A DNA stretch of 64,000 bases from Eubacteriales bacterium. GTDB taxonomy: Bacteria > Bacillota > Clostridia > Lachnospirales > Lachnospiraceae. The stretch spans positions 1-64,000 of the forward strand of contig JAUNHC010000001.1 in assembly GCA_030524175.1 (NCBI GenBank). The letters are read 5' to 3'. Shown one piece after another: positions 1 through 9,141 of the stretch. The notes beneath the pieces were generated by a model that was given only the letters and a program-made list of their open reading frames with translations, did no database searches and had not been told where the DNA came from. The stretch's first letter is position 1. Every line of letters starts with the position of its first letter. The position numbers and the translations under genes were made by a program.

Positions 1-20
1 GCTAGGTGGTGTGGGAGGTC

Positions 21-43
21 GGTAGATAAAATAATTATCTACC
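21..43 (-). terminator. Hairpin downstream of the ABC ATPase gene
   Basis: A perfect 9-bp inverted repeat (GGTAGATAA at 21-29, TTATCTACC at 35-43) with a 5-nt AATAA loop lies just past the stop of the ATPase gene. Flanking bases can extend the stem imperfectly. There is no clear T-run on the minus strand, so it may be a processing or stabilising hairpin rather than a factor-independent terminator. The window edge prevents seeing what follows. Confidence 0.35.
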
Positions 44-87
44 TCCTACCCGATACGTTTGTATTTTAGAAAGCTTAATCCTGCACA

Positions 88-774
88 CTATGCCTTTTCA
101 TTGGCTGCTTCCTCCGTCTCATGGCCTGCTTCTTCTCCCTCATGGTCGGTTTCCTCCACCACGAAATGCTTGTCTGAAAATTTGCAGACGACATCTGCTT
201 CTCCGGCCAGCTCAGAGGAATGGGTGACCATGATCACACACCGCCCCTCCTGGTGGGCGCTCCTTTTCAGCAGCTCCAGGATTCCCCGTGCAGTCTCTTC
301 ATCCAGGTTACCTGTTGGTTCATCTGCCAGGAGTACCGGTTTATTGCTGGCAATCCCCCGGGCGATAGCCACACGCTGCTGCTGTCCTCCCGATAGCTTG
401 AGGACATTACGGTTCCACAGTTCCCGCTCCAGTCCCACCTTTTCCAGCGCTTCTTCCACGGAAAGCCTGGCTGTAAGCTCCACATTTTCCTTTGCAGTCA
501 TATATTCGATAAGATTATACCCTTGGAAAATAAATGCTACATTGTCCTGGCGGTGCTTGTCCAGCCCATATTCTTTAATGTCAGTGCCATTGTAGCGGAT
601 TTCCCCTTTTCTCGGGCTGTCCAGTCCTCCTAATAAGGAAAGCAGTGTGGTCTTTCCACATCCGGACTGCCCTAAAACTGCGTACAGCTTTCCCTCTTCA
701 AAATCCAGATTCACATTCTCCAGAACTGTATTATAGTCTGTATACGAATAAACCATATCAACTACCTGAAGCAT
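88..774 (-). CDS. ABC transporter ATP-binding protein (LolD/MacB-like)
   Basis: A 228-residue ATPase subunit that should power a membrane transporter. Walker A GQSGCGKTT lies near residue 35, the signature LSGGQQQRVAIARG near 128, Walker B VLLADEPTGNLD near 150, and the H-loop VTHS near 185. This set is typical of the MacB/LolD/FtsE branch, which pairs with FtsX-like permeases. The C-terminal 25 residues are very Glu-rich. The start is supported by AAGGAGG seven bases upstream. No permease is visible beside it; one may lie beyond the left edge. Immediately upstream is a decayed fragment of a second ABC ATPase (780-917), so this may be the survivor of a larger transporter operon. Substrate unknown. 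Confidence 0.9.
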   Translation of the reverse strand: MLQVVDMVYSYTDYNTVLENVNLDFEEGKLYAVLGQSGCGKTTLLSLLGGLDSPRKGEIRYNGTDIKEYGLDKHRQDNVAFIFQGYNLIEYMTAKENVELTARLSVEEALEKVGLERELWNRNVLKLSGGQQQRVAIARGIASNKPVLLADEPTGNLDEETARGILELLKRSAHQEGRCVIMVTHSSELAGEADVVCKFSDKHFVVEETDHEGEEAGHETEEAANEKA

Positions 775-779
775 TCCGT

Positions 780-917
780 ATCCTCCTTCCAGCCCAGCTT
801 TCTTAATATCAAGACGCCGTTTTCTATAAGAGATATTTTATCACACTTTTATAGATAATTGGGCTGGTGAGTGACAATAATTACAAGTAAATCTTCTTTT
901 TTGATTAGAGCAGTTTT
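780..917 (-). pseudogene. Remnant of a second ABC ATPase C-terminus
   Basis: Translating the minus strand between the ATPase start and the GH106-like gene gives an ABC ATPase tail: KKEDLLVIIVTHQPNYL, a TAA stop, then KCDKISLIENGVLI. The VTHQ H-loop and the CDKI...ENG pattern are those of a LolD/MacB-type ATPase. A TGA (918-920) and the internal TAA interrupt it, and no Walker motifs remain. Its 3' end runs into the ribosome binding site of the next ATPase, as expected for a formerly coupled operon. It looks like decay after the upstream part was replaced or deleted at a junction between about 920 and 970. The call rests on a short stretch. Confidence 0.5.
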
Positions 918-971
918 TCATAACTCTTTATACTATAAGGGAGATGCTTTTAGTGTAAGAAATATCATATT

Positions 972-3900
972 TTACATAGTTGCGTCTACTGTTGTACAAG
1001 TTATAATTTTCGCAGTCCCTGTCATGCCGTAGTCACTGTTTACAGGCTGGGCATCTTCAAGAACGTATGCCCCCGTCAGACCTTCTGTGATCAGTGCATT
1101 CCACAGAGATGTCGTCACACGGACTTCTACTGTATTTTCACCCGCTTTTACATAGGGGGTAATATCTGCCTTGCCATTTTCCATATCAATATAAGCGTTT
1201 TCACCATTGATCAACAATTGTGCTGTGCCGCCCTCAAAAGAGTCAACGGAAAAATAAGCCGCATTATCTGCTGTGGTCCAGTTTTCAGGAAGCTCAAATG
1301 ATGTAGTGTAATATCCTACGCCGGATACACCGTCACCAATACCTTCTATCTTGCTCCACGGAACCAAATCTGATATTGTAACTGTATCTAAATTTGTCTT
1401 TTCTGTAAGGTATGTCACCTCTGTACTTGTATAATCAGTACCTTCTTTTGTTTCTGTCCTTACATCCCTTTCACCTTTTGTCCAGCTTTCTACTGTAAGA
1501 TTCCAGGAATTAAGCTCAATATCTTCTGGTGCCTCCACATTTGTATTCAGCTCAGTACCGTCACTGAATGCGGCTGAAACGTTTCCTGTTTCTGAAACAC
1601 GAAGCTGCACATTTCCGTTCTCATCATAGACAGCTTCCTGGATACCTCCTGTTTCAGTGGCATGCAATTTTTCTCCTTCTGCAGGATCAAGAGCATACAG
1701 CGAAACATCACCGCCGGTAAGGTTTACAGAAATGATAGTTCTTCCATCTTGATAGCTGTACTCTGCCAGAGTCTTTGTCTCCCCATTCCAGGTATTAACT
1801 TCATATGGTGTGTAAATTCCGTCAATACTAATGGTTGTCTCATAGCTTTCGCCATTATTATCTGCGTAATCTTCTGTTCCGTCATACTGATAATTGTAAA
1901 CATAAAGATAGCTTGCATCATCATCTTTACGCAGAGTTGTCAAGAGTTTTTGATTGGATTCCCCGTAAGCGGCACGTGGATAAATGTTCATCCCTTCCAG
2001 AATTCCAAGGACATCATCTTCTGTTTCTACCCTCACAACATTATCATAAGATGTAATCAGATCCTCCATAAACTCCGCCACCTGTGCGTCAGATGCATCC
2101 ATGAAGAGTGACTTGGACGCTGCTGTTTTATATTCTTTAAAATCACCTGCATCTTTAGAAAATTCTTTGGAATTATCAACGAAAATAATTGGCAGTCCTT
2201 GTTTGGCAAGTTCTTCCAGCTTATCGGTGCTTGCATACGGAAAGCTTTCCTGGTAGATGACAACTGCCTGATATGCGGCACTGTCATTTACACCATAAAG
2301 TACGCCATCCTTACAGGTAAGATGTGCATCCTCATCAGTCAGAATGACCGGTGACCAGTAATCATAGGTATATCCTGCCTGCTGCAGGTTAAGCCCCTGC
2401 CAGTAAAGGGATTTTCCTGTTCGGAGATCGTTTACTGCATAATCATTTCCTCCGTCACCAAAAGCAGACGGCTCAGTTGCCACAAAGTAATCATTATACG
2501 CATTATAATCTGATCTTAAAATTGCCACGTCAATCTGTGCGACACCCTGACGAAGAGCTGTCTGAAGTCTTGTCAGATGCGGCATAAGATTTTCCGAGTA
2601 GTCTACAGAGTTTGGCTGTCTTTTATTGACACGCATGGAAATATTGCTGTGCATTCCCTCAAATCCCGGCCAGTCTACATCTCCCTCTGGTCCGTACGCA
2701 GAAGAATAACCATGGAATACCGTTCTGGCAATGGTAGAGGCGAACTGTGTATAGAAAATATTGCGGTAATCAAGGCTGTTATCACGGTAGTTGGCATAAT
2801 TGTTTGCCCCGGTCTCACTGGAATATACCTTATCATATACGTGGGCAGCGCCGGCCTGCAGGCGATAACCATCCGGGTCACTTACAAACTCAAGGGATTC
2901 GGTTTCAACCCAGTCAAGAGCTTTTACCGGCTCTGAAATCTCGAAACTGCTTACGCCATATGAATTTTCTGCCCGAAGCTTCATACCAAAGGAATGAGCC
3001 CAGTCTGTCAGCTCCTGCAGGCAATTATTCATATAAAGCTCTGTACGCACCTGCCGCATATCATCATTTACCTTGCTTGTGATATCATTTCCCTCTTCAT
3101 CCAAAAGTGCGCTGTAAGCCGGTTCAACAACGGCTCCGGGAGGGCCTCCTGCACTGTTGGAAGTTTTTGTTCCGATTATCGTGAGATAGGGAAGCAGATC
3201 ATACCCTCTGCTCTTTTGGAATTCTTCCAGGAAGTCTTCGCACCATCCTGTGCCGGATACGCCTTCCAAGGAATCCATATAAAAAGAAACATCTCCATTC
3301 TCTTTAATTACTTCACGGAGTTCTTCGGTGAAAATATTTTCGTCCCAGTATTTTTTCAGAAGGTTCATACCTTCCTTGCTCATATAGTTGATCACATAGT
3401 TAGTAGATACAGATGGGGATAAAGTTCCCCAGTTACCATACTGCCACACCGAATAGAGCTGGTATTTCCCACTGTCTGCAGGACCTTCATAGTCATATGT
3501 CCACACACTTTCTCCCGTGCCCGTTAATGCGCCGTCACCAAGATCTGTTGTCTGCTTAATCTCTTCTGTAATGTTTTGAATATTATTTGTGCTGATACTG
3601 TTATCATCGTTTACTTTCACAAGCATTGAAGCTACTAGTCTGAGCTTATGGTCAGTATCAATGGGATTTTCCAAAGTGTATGTACCTGCTTGATCCAACT
3701 CCACGGTGGAATATCCCACCACCTGCTGGGCAGCTTCACTGTCCGCACCGTACATAGTATATTTTTCTCCGGTATCCTCAATATAGCCTTCATAAGCTTC
3801 TACCGGCAGATTTGCATTTCCCCAGTTTGTGCCGCTGGTAAGACTTACTCCCATTCCTTTTTCCGTACAATATTCAATGATAAACTGAGAATCTGCGTTC

Positions 3901-4481
3901 CATTCATCGGATCCCCATGCATACCGTGCATTCAACTCTTCATCTGAAGAAAGCGCATCAATATCCAGAGTAACAAATTCTACAGCTCCCACCCCGTAAT
4001 CATATAACTCGTCTATACTTTCCTTCAATGTTTCCTGCGTGGTCAAACCTTCAGGCAGCCACCAACGAGTCTCCGGCCAATATTCGCTCTCCACAGAAGT
4101 ATCAGAAAATAGTGTATCCATCTTTTCCTGAAAATCTGCATCCTCAGAACTGCGTGTAAAAGTTACTTTGATGGTATGTGCTGCTGTTACATCATTAAAT
4201 GTATACTCCTCAACAGCGCCGATATTTTCCCCATCAACCATTACATTCTTAATCCGGTATCCCTCTTCCGGTTCAAACCTGTAAGCTGCGGATTCACCGG
4301 CGGCAACTCCTGTATACCCCTCCATATTGTCGGCGATACGGCCGCCTACACCAGCAGTTGCATACGCATTGTATGACGATGTTTCTTCGGACTGCTGCGG
4401 TTCTGCCATTGCATAACTACTTGGTGATACAGCTAAAACAACTGATAAACCAAGAGCTGCTAAACGTCTGTTTTTGTTCAT
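972..4481 (-). CDS. Secreted GH106-like glycoside hydrolase
   Basis: A 1169-residue exported protein. Residues 1-27 form a signal peptide (basic start, hydrophobic core, AMA-E cleavage region). Residues about 60-112 match a bacterial-repeat beta domain (GYRIKNVMVDGENIG...). The main body begins with YWPETRWWLPEGLTTQETL and a DYGVGAVEFV segment, the opening of the alpha-L-rhamnosidase GH106 family barrel. The last 150 residues form a jelly-roll-like sandwich (SKIEGIGDGVSGVGYYTTSF... LLINGENAYID). No LPXTG or membrane tail is visible, so it is probably released or loosely wall-held. Expected role: removal of terminal rhamnose, or a related sugar, from plant or host glycans. The divergent AraC gene at 4720 is the likely regulator. 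The family call is by motif memory; exact substrate unknown. Confidence 0.75.
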   Translation of the reverse strand: MNKNRRLAALGLSVVLAVSPSSYAMAEPQQSEETSSYNAYATAGVGGRIADNMEGYTGVAAGESAAYRFEPEEGYRIKNVMVDGENIGAVEEYTFNDVTAAHTIKVTFTRSSEDADFQEKMDTLFSDTSVESEYWPETRWWLPEGLTTQETLKESIDELYDYGVGAVEFVTLDIDALSSDEELNARYAWGSDEWNADSQFIIEYCTEKGMGVSLTSGTNWGNANLPVEAYEGYIEDTGEKYTMYGADSEAAQQVVGYSTVELDQAGTYTLENPIDTDHKLRLVASMLVKVNDDNSISTNNIQNITEEIKQTTDLGDGALTGTGESVWTYDYEGPADSGKYQLYSVWQYGNWGTLSPSVSTNYVINYMSKEGMNLLKKYWDENIFTEELREVIKENGDVSFYMDSLEGVSGTGWCEDFLEEFQKSRGYDLLPYLTIIGTKTSNSAGGPPGAVVEPAYSALLDEEGNDITSKVNDDMRQVRTELYMNNCLQELTDWAHSFGMKLRAENSYGVSSFEISEPVKALDWVETESLEFVSDPDGYRLQAGAAHVYDKVYSSETGANNYANYRDNSLDYRNIFYTQFASTIARTVFHGYSSAYGPEGDVDWPGFEGMHSNISMRVNKRQPNSVDYSENLMPHLTRLQTALRQGVAQIDVAILRSDYNAYNDYFVATEPSAFGDGGNDYAVNDLRTGKSLYWQGLNLQQAGYTYDYWSPVILTDEDAHLTCKDGVLYGVNDSAAYQAVVIYQESFPYASTDKLEELAKQGLPIIFVDNSKEFSKDAGDFKEYKTAASKSLFMDASDAQVAEFMEDLITSYDNVVRVETEDDVLGILEGMNIYPRAAYGESNQKLLTTLRKDDDASYLYVYNYQYDGTEDYADNNGESYETTISIDGIYTPYEVNTWNGETKTLAEYSYQDGRTIISVNLTGGDVSLYALDPAEGEKLHATETGGIQEAVYDENGNVQLRVSETGNVSAAFSDGTELNTNVEAPEDIELNSWNLTVESWTKGERDVRTETKEGTDYTSTEVTYLTEKTNLDTVTISDLVPWSKIEGIGDGVSGVGYYTTSFELPENWTTADNAAYFSVDSFEGGTAQLLINGENAYIDMENGKADITPYVKAGENTVEVRVTTSLWNALITEGLTGAYVLEDAQPVNSDYGMTGTAKIITCTTVDATM

Positions 4482-4644
4482 ACTTTGTTTCCCCTCTCTT
4501 ATTTTTCTTTTGATGCAGTTAATGATATTATGATTTTATCAGTCGCTTTTTCTCTTTCAAATAACGAAAAGAAAGGTACATTCCCTCCAAATTAACCAAA
4601 AGTCATATTTCAAAAGAATTTACTTGAATTCGAAATAAATTACC

Positions 4645-4673
4645 CGTTATTTTTCTGTATTATTCAGTATAAT
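4645..4673 (+). promoter_or_regulatory. Candidate promoter for the AraC gene
   Basis: A perfect TATAAT -10 box at 4668-4673 lies about 50 bases before the AraC start, in an AT-rich stretch. The -35 region is poor (GTTATT around 4645), as expected for a regulated promoter. The 238-bp divergent region to the GH106-like gene otherwise holds no gene. It presumably contains AraC binding sites, which I cannot delimit. Confidence 0.5.
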
Positions 4674-4719
4674 TAAAATAGAGAACTTGTAGATACTCCA
4701 GAAAGGATTTCCAACTTAT

Positions 4720-5739
4720 ATGAAGAAAGCCTTAAGTGATTATATAGAAAATATAATAAGAGATACTAAAAGAATGGCAAAACCCAATGAAGACGACCAT
4801 TGCCATATGGAAGCAGATAAAACGAAAGAACCTGTCACCATAACCGAAGCAGACCTGGAACATATGATTGCCAACAGCCAGAAAGATATTTTGATCAATG
4901 CTCATATCCCGGAATTTGACAATGATGTGCGCCCCCATAATCACGACTTCTATGAGTTGATTCATGTTTACAGAGGTTCTGTCCGTATGACAATACATAA
5001 CCGGAATTTTATCTTTCATACCGGAGATTTTGTGCTCCTCAACCCAACTGTGATCCACAGTATTGCTTTGAATGAGGCTGACACGAAATCTGTAAACGTT
5101 TTAATGAAACGTTCTCTTTTTAATAAGTCCTTTTTATATATTATCCTTGACAATCCAATGATGTCACATTTTTTTCTTCCGTCTGTTTCAAAGGATAGTC
5201 AGGCAAAAAATTATATGATATATCGGGAAGCTGCTCAGAATAATCCTATGTTGGACCGTTATTTATTAAATTTATTTGATGAATATCTGAAAAATGAAGC
5301 TATGAGCGCAAGTGCTTTGGAAATTAATCTGGCAGGCCTGTGCATTGAACTGTCCCGCAGTCACAGGGAAACTGTCAAAACTCAGTCTGTCAAACGAGAG
5401 TTTTCTATCGCTGATATCTGTAAATACATTACTTTACACCTTCAGGGAATTTCATTGGAGGAAACCGCAGAGTATTTTCATTATAACCCTAAGTATTTCT
5501 CTTCTATGCTTAAAAAAATATATGGTAAAACATTTTCCGGCCTGCTCCAGGAACTGCGTATGAATAGTGCTATGCAGTTGCTTACAAAAACTGATATAAC
5601 TGTAAATGAAATCATCCATTCGGTAGGTTATGAAAATACAACTCATTTTTACAGGGTATTTGAAAATTATTATGGAATGAAACCAGGACAATGCAGGGAT
5701 ATAAAAACCCGCCAAAAGGCGGGTTCTACACATTGTTAA
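4720..5739 (+). CDS. AraC family transcriptional regulator with cupin sensor
   Basis: A 339-residue regulator. After about 50 residues of linker, residues 58-140 form a cupin-like sensor (PHNHDFYELIHVYRGSVRM, then GDFVLLNP). Residues about 230-330 are a two-helix-turn-helix AraC domain (EETAEYFHYNPKYFSSMLKKIYG followed by INEIIHSVGYENTTHFYRVFENYYGMKPGQCR-type signature). Such proteins bind a sugar or aromatic ligand and activate neighbouring genes. Its divergent placement beside the secreted GH106-like enzyme suggests local control of glycan use. It overlaps the converging dac gene by 14 bp, and its last 34 bases contain dac's terminator stem, so the C-terminal codons double as terminator sequence. 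Confidence 0.9.
   Translation: MKKALSDYIENIIRDTKRMAKPNEDDHCHMEADKTKEPVTITEADLEHMIANSQKDILINAHIPEFDNDVRPHNHDFYELIHVYRGSVRMTIHNRNFIFHTGDFVLLNPTVIHSIALNEADTKSVNVLMKRSLFNKSFLYIILDNPMMSHFFLPSVSKDSQAKNYMIYREAAQNNPMLDRYLLNLFDEYLKNEAMSASALEINLAGLCIELSRSHRETVKTQSVKREFSIADICKYITLHLQGISLEETAEYFHYNPKYFSSMLKKIYGKTFSGLLQELRMNSAMQLLTKTDITVNEIIHSVGYENTTHFYRVFENYYGMKPGQCRDIKTRQKAGSTHC
5706..5725 (-). terminator. Terminator of the cell-shape operon, inside araC 3' end
   Basis: A perfect 8-bp stem AACCCGCC/GGCGGGTT with a 4-nt loop, immediately after the dac stop. On the minus strand it is followed by T residues (GGGTTTTTAT), giving a classic factor-independent terminator for the long radC-to-dac operon. It lies within the final codons of the converging araC gene. 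Confidence 0.85.
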
Positions 5740-6868
5740 TATTCTGCAGCAGCGAGTTCATCTGCTGGTATAAAAGTTCCTTGCTGGAAGCGCCCATGAC
5801 GATGGATACAAAGGGTTTCCCGTAAGCATTCTGGCTCAGCAATGCCAGGCAGTTGCCGGCAAGATTTGTGGTACCGGTCTTTCCGCCCAGGACTGACACA
5901 TCTTTAGGTGCAGTTGCTTCACCGGTAAGATAGTGGTCGGTGGCTTCCAGGGTAGTGCTTACCGGGGTGCCGTCTTCCCTTGTATAGTTCACTGTGTAGG
6001 AAGGCATTTGGGTGATTTCCGTGAATTCAGGATAATTTAATGCTTCCTTGAGCATAAGATATATGTCATAAGGGGTTGTGTAATGGTTCTCGTCCTGCAA
6101 GCCGTGAGGATTGGTAAAATGAGTGCCTGTACAGCCAAGTTCTGCCGCATAGCTGTTCATCATATCCACAAAGGCTGAGGTTGAACCTGCTATATGGTCA
6201 GCGATGGCGGCTGCGGCATCATTGCCGGAATATACAAGAAGACAGTGGACAAGCTGATCCATTGTCACCCGGTCTCCGGCCCAGAAGCCGCAGACCTGGG
6301 AACCTTCCTCCAATGTTACATTTTCCTGGGTGATGGTGACGGTTTCATCCATGCTGCCGTATTTGAGGGCAAGCATACCTGTCATGATTTTTGTGATACT
6401 TGCAGGGTATACCCGGTCGTAAGCTCCCTTGGAATAGAGAACCTTCTGATTATCCAGATCCAGGAGAACTCCCTTCTGTTCTGGTTCCAGAATTGCGGAT
6501 TCCAGGGGGACATCATTTTCCACAATACAAAGATTGCTTGCAAAAGCCGTGGCGCGCTGCTCTTCCTTGGAAATCAAAGTGTTTACAAATTCCCGTGAAC
6601 CCTGGTATGGCTGGAGAGGACTTGCAAATGTTCCGCCCTTTAAGGTATAGACAAAAAATCCTGCCCCGGCACAAACCACAATGAGAAGCAGTAACAATAG
6701 TGCTGTATTGCGGATTCGTCGTCTGCGCATTCTGCGAAGTCTTGCCGATTTGCTGAGCTGTTCCCGGGAGTGTTCTGGTTTTGAAGCATGGCGTACAGGT
6801 CCGGCCGTCTTTGCTTGTCTCACATGTGTGGGCCTGGCACTGGATTTCTGTGGCTCTTTGCGTGTCAT
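5726..6868 (-). CDS. D-alanyl-D-alanine carboxypeptidase (S11 PBP)
   Basis: A 380-residue low-molecular-weight penicillin-binding protein that trims the terminal D-Ala of peptidoglycan stem peptides. A basic N-terminus precedes one membrane segment (about residues 55-75), so the enzyme is anchored with its domain outside. The active-site triad is visible: SITK (in PASITKIMTG), SGN (in VYSGNDAA) and KTG (in LGGKTGTT). The family's usual C-terminal beta domain is missing or very short, since the protein ends about 45 residues after KTG. It is the last gene of the shape operon; its ATG overlaps the rodA stop by 4 bp (ATGA), implying translational coupling. Confidence 0.92.
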   Translation of the reverse strand: MTRKEPQKSSARPTHVRQAKTAGPVRHASKPEHSREQLSKSARLRRMRRRRIRNTALLLLLLIVVCAGAGFFVYTLKGGTFASPLQPYQGSREFVNTLISKEEQRATAFASNLCIVENDVPLESAILEPEQKGVLLDLDNQKVLYSKGAYDRVYPASITKIMTGMLALKYGSMDETVTITQENVTLEEGSQVCGFWAGDRVTMDQLVHCLLVYSGNDAAAAIADHIAGSTSAFVDMMNSYAAELGCTGTHFTNPHGLQDENHYTTPYDIYLMLKEALNYPEFTEITQMPSYTVNYTREDGTPVSTTLEATDHYLTGEATAPKDVSVLGGKTGTTNLAGNCLALLSQNAYGKPFVSIVMGASSKELLYQQMNSLLQNINNV

Positions 6869-8025
6869 AAGTATTCCTCTTTCTTATAAATATCTTTTTT
6901 CTGAAGTTCTTTATTGTAGGCGCTGCTCTGCAGCCCCACATTCAGCACAAGTCCCATACCGATAAATAAACTGACAATGGAAGTTAATCCATAGCTTACA
7001 AAGGGAAGGGGAGTTCCTGTATTAGGCGCGATTCCCGTTGCAACGCAGATATTGATAAAGCTTTGCAAGGCAACCACGCTTCCGATGCCGCAGCAGATTA
7101 TCTTGCCCGACAAGTCCTTGGCCCTCAGGCTCATTCGTATGCACTCCATGGAAATCAGCAGAAGCAGCACAACAATGGCAGTACAGCCAAGAAAGCCATA
7201 CTCCTCTCCTGCCACTGCAAATATGAAGTCTGTCTGGTTCTCTGCCACGAAATTTCCATCGTTGACAGAAGCAACTTCGTTATCCTTGTTTAGTCTTTTG
7301 CCCAGAAGTTCGCCTGAGGCAATGGCTGTCTTGGAATTATTCTGCTGTTCTATATCATCTGTATATTCTTCGTTTTCCGGATAAAGGAATGACATAATAC
7401 GGTCTCTCTGGTAATCCCGGATAAGTTTCTGGTCAGGCTGTACTACAATGGCTAAGAATATAATGACCAACGGCACAGCGATCAGAATGGCGCCTCCGAT
7501 GATTTTATAGCTGAGTCCTGCCATATATATAAGGATACAGAATATAACTACCACAGTGATGGTATTTTTCATATCCGGCTGGGCGTAGATCAAAACCAGC
7601 GGTATCAACAGTAAAATTCCTGATTTCACAATTGTGCGCAGCGTATTCAGATCCTCTTCGTGGTCCATAAAAAACTTGGCAAAAAAGAGAATAATAATAA
7701 TTTTTGAAAGCTCTGTAGGCTGGAACCGGATAAAGCCTAAATCGATCCATCGTGCAGCACCGTTGGCACTGTCACCGAATATACGTACGCCCAGCAGCAT
7801 GACAATATTAAAGCCATACATGATCCACTGGAAGTTGAGGATCCAGGAGTAATCTATAAGTGAAAGAATCACCATAATGATCACTCCCAGAATCACGCCC
7901 TCCAGCTGGCGCGTGCGCAGAGATTCCATGGCTGTACCCACTAATTCAATGCCGAATATACTGATAGCCAGCAAAAATATAATCAGTCTGAAATTGTAAA
8001 ATCGTAATTTGTACTGTTTGAGCAT
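6865..8025 (-). CDS. rodA: Peptidoglycan glycosyltransferase RodA (SEDS family)
   Basis: A 386-residue polytopic membrane protein of the SEDS family, which polymerises lipid II into glycan strands with PBP2 during elongation. About ten hydrophobic segments are visible. The family signatures GAARWIDLGFIRFQPTELSK and, near the C-terminus, GIAPNTGTPLPFVSYGLTS are intact. The extracytoplasmic loop is rather long (YPENEEYTDDIEQQNNS...). It lies 4 bp after minE and overlaps dac by 4 bp. The association with mreBCD and PBP2 in one operon supports RodA rather than FtsW. Confidence 0.93.
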   Translation of the reverse strand: MLKQYKLRFYNFRLIIFLLAISIFGIELVGTAMESLRTRQLEGVILGVIIMVILSLIDYSWILNFQWIMYGFNIVMLLGVRIFGDSANGAARWIDLGFIRFQPTELSKIIIILFFAKFFMDHEEDLNTLRTIVKSGILLLIPLVLIYAQPDMKNTITVVVIFCILIYMAGLSYKIIGGAILIAVPLVIIFLAIVVQPDQKLIRDYQRDRIMSFLYPENEEYTDDIEQQNNSKTAIASGELLGKRLNKDNEVASVNDGNFVAENQTDFIFAVAGEEYGFLGCTAIVVLLLLISMECIRMSLRAKDLSGKIICCGIGSVVALQSFINICVATGIAPNTGTPLPFVSYGLTSIVSLFIGMGLVLNVGLQSSAYNKELQKKDIYKKEEYL

Positions 8026-8029
8026 ATGA

Positions 8030-8272
8030 TCATCGGTCCTTTTTCTTCAGTACAGGTATCTCCGCATGCAGCACAGGAGGCTCCTGTGTTATCTGTATGG
8101 TTACCTGGTCTTCTTCAATGGTGATGTACTTTTTTACGGTATGTATTAAATCATTTCGCAGCATTTTCATCATTTGTGGAGAGCAATCAATACGTTCCGA
8201 AATCAGAAGCAGCTTCATCCTGTCTCTGGCATAGCCTGCGGAACGCCTTTTTCCCTGCAGAAAGGGTTTCAT
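8030..8272 (-). CDS. minE: Cell division topological specificity factor MinE
   Basis: An 80-residue protein that stimulates the MinD ATPase and drives Min pattern formation, restricting septation to midcell. The N-terminal part contains RDRMKLLLISERIDC, matching the MinD-interacting region, followed by the beta-strand dimer region (DQVTIQITQ...PVLHAEIPVLK). The start has GGAGG upstream. It follows minD by 23 bp and precedes rodA by 4 bp. No minC lies in this operon. Confidence 0.9.
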   Translation of the reverse strand: MKPFLQGKRRSAGYARDRMKLLLISERIDCSPQMMKMLRNDLIHTVKKYITIEEDQVTIQITQEPPVLHAEIPVLKKKDR

Positions 8273-8295
8273 CCGGATTCCCTCCTTTTTCTTTG

Positions 8296-9084
8296 CTATT
8301 TATGAAAGATGCCGCCGATTCTCTGGAAAACTCCTCTTTTCTGGCGGATACTCATAAAGGGAATATCCTCGCCCACAAGACGTTTACAAATATTCCTGTA
8401 TTCCTCCTCTGCCTGGGAATTTCTTCCTGAAAGGGGTTCTCCCTGATTGGTGGCAACAACAATCTGCTCGTCATCCAGGATCGTCCCGAGAAGGTCCACA
8501 GCTAAAATTTCGATTACATCGTCCACAGACATCATGTCGCCCCTGGCAATCATATCAGGCCTCAGTCGATTGATGATAAGGTGGATGTCCCTGATGTCAT
8601 TGGCCTCCAGAAGACCGATGATCCGGTCTGCATCGCGGATGGCTGAAACCTCAGGGGTGGTTACCACAACAGCTTTATCAGCTCCTGCAATAGCATTCTT
8701 AAATCCTTGTTCGATACCTGCCGGACAGTCAAGAAGGACAAAATCAAATTCCTCCCTGAGCTCTTCCGTAAGCTTGATCATTTGTTCCGGCGAAACAGCC
8801 GACTTATCCTTGGTCTGTGCGGATGGCAGCAGATATAAGTCAGGATGGCGCTTGTCCTTGATCAGGGCCTGACGCAGCCGGCAGCCGCCGTTTATCACAT
8901 CTACAAGATTGTAAACAATCCTGTTCTCCAATCCCAGGACCACATCCAGGTTCCGAAGGCCGATGTCTGTGTCCACAACTACAACTTTTTTACCCATCAT
9001 AGCCAGTCCGGTGCCTATATTGGCCACAGTAGTGGTTTTTCCCACACCGCCCTTTCCGGATGTGATGACAATGACTTCACTCAT
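8296..9084 (-). CDS. minD: Septum site-determining protein MinD
   Basis: A 262-residue ParA-type ATPase that dimerises on the membrane with ATP and recruits the division inhibitor. The deviant Walker A GKGGVGKTT lies at residues 10-18, switch regions DTDIGLRNLD and LLDCPAGIEQGF follow, and a C-terminal amphipathic tail (MSIRQKRGVFQRIGGIFHK) would be the membrane-targeting sequence. AGGAGG precedes the ATG. The gene sits directly after PBP2 (57-bp gap). In related operons, such as that of C. difficile, minC sits here, but no minC or remnant is visible. Confidence 0.95.
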   Translation of the reverse strand: MSEVIVITSGKGGVGKTTTVANIGTGLAMMGKKVVVVDTDIGLRNLDVVLGLENRIVYNLVDVINGGCRLRQALIKDKRHPDLYLLPSAQTKDKSAVSPEQMIKLTEELREEFDFVLLDCPAGIEQGFKNAIAGADKAVVVTTPEVSAIRDADRIIGLLEANDIRDIHLIINRLRPDMIARGDMMSVDDVIEILAVDLLGTILDDEQIVVATNQGEPLSGRNSQAEEEYRNICKRLVGEDIPFMSIRQKRGVFQRIGGIFHK

Positions 9085-9141
9085 GTTTTTGATTCCTCCT
9101 AAAAGATATGTTCCATAATCCTGGTATTCTCTGAACGTGGC

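Noticed and set aside
2577-3422. Several plus-strand open frames inside the GH106-like gene
   Set aside because: They are antisense shadows of a long gene with a clear signal peptide and domains, and have no ribosome sites or recognisable domains.
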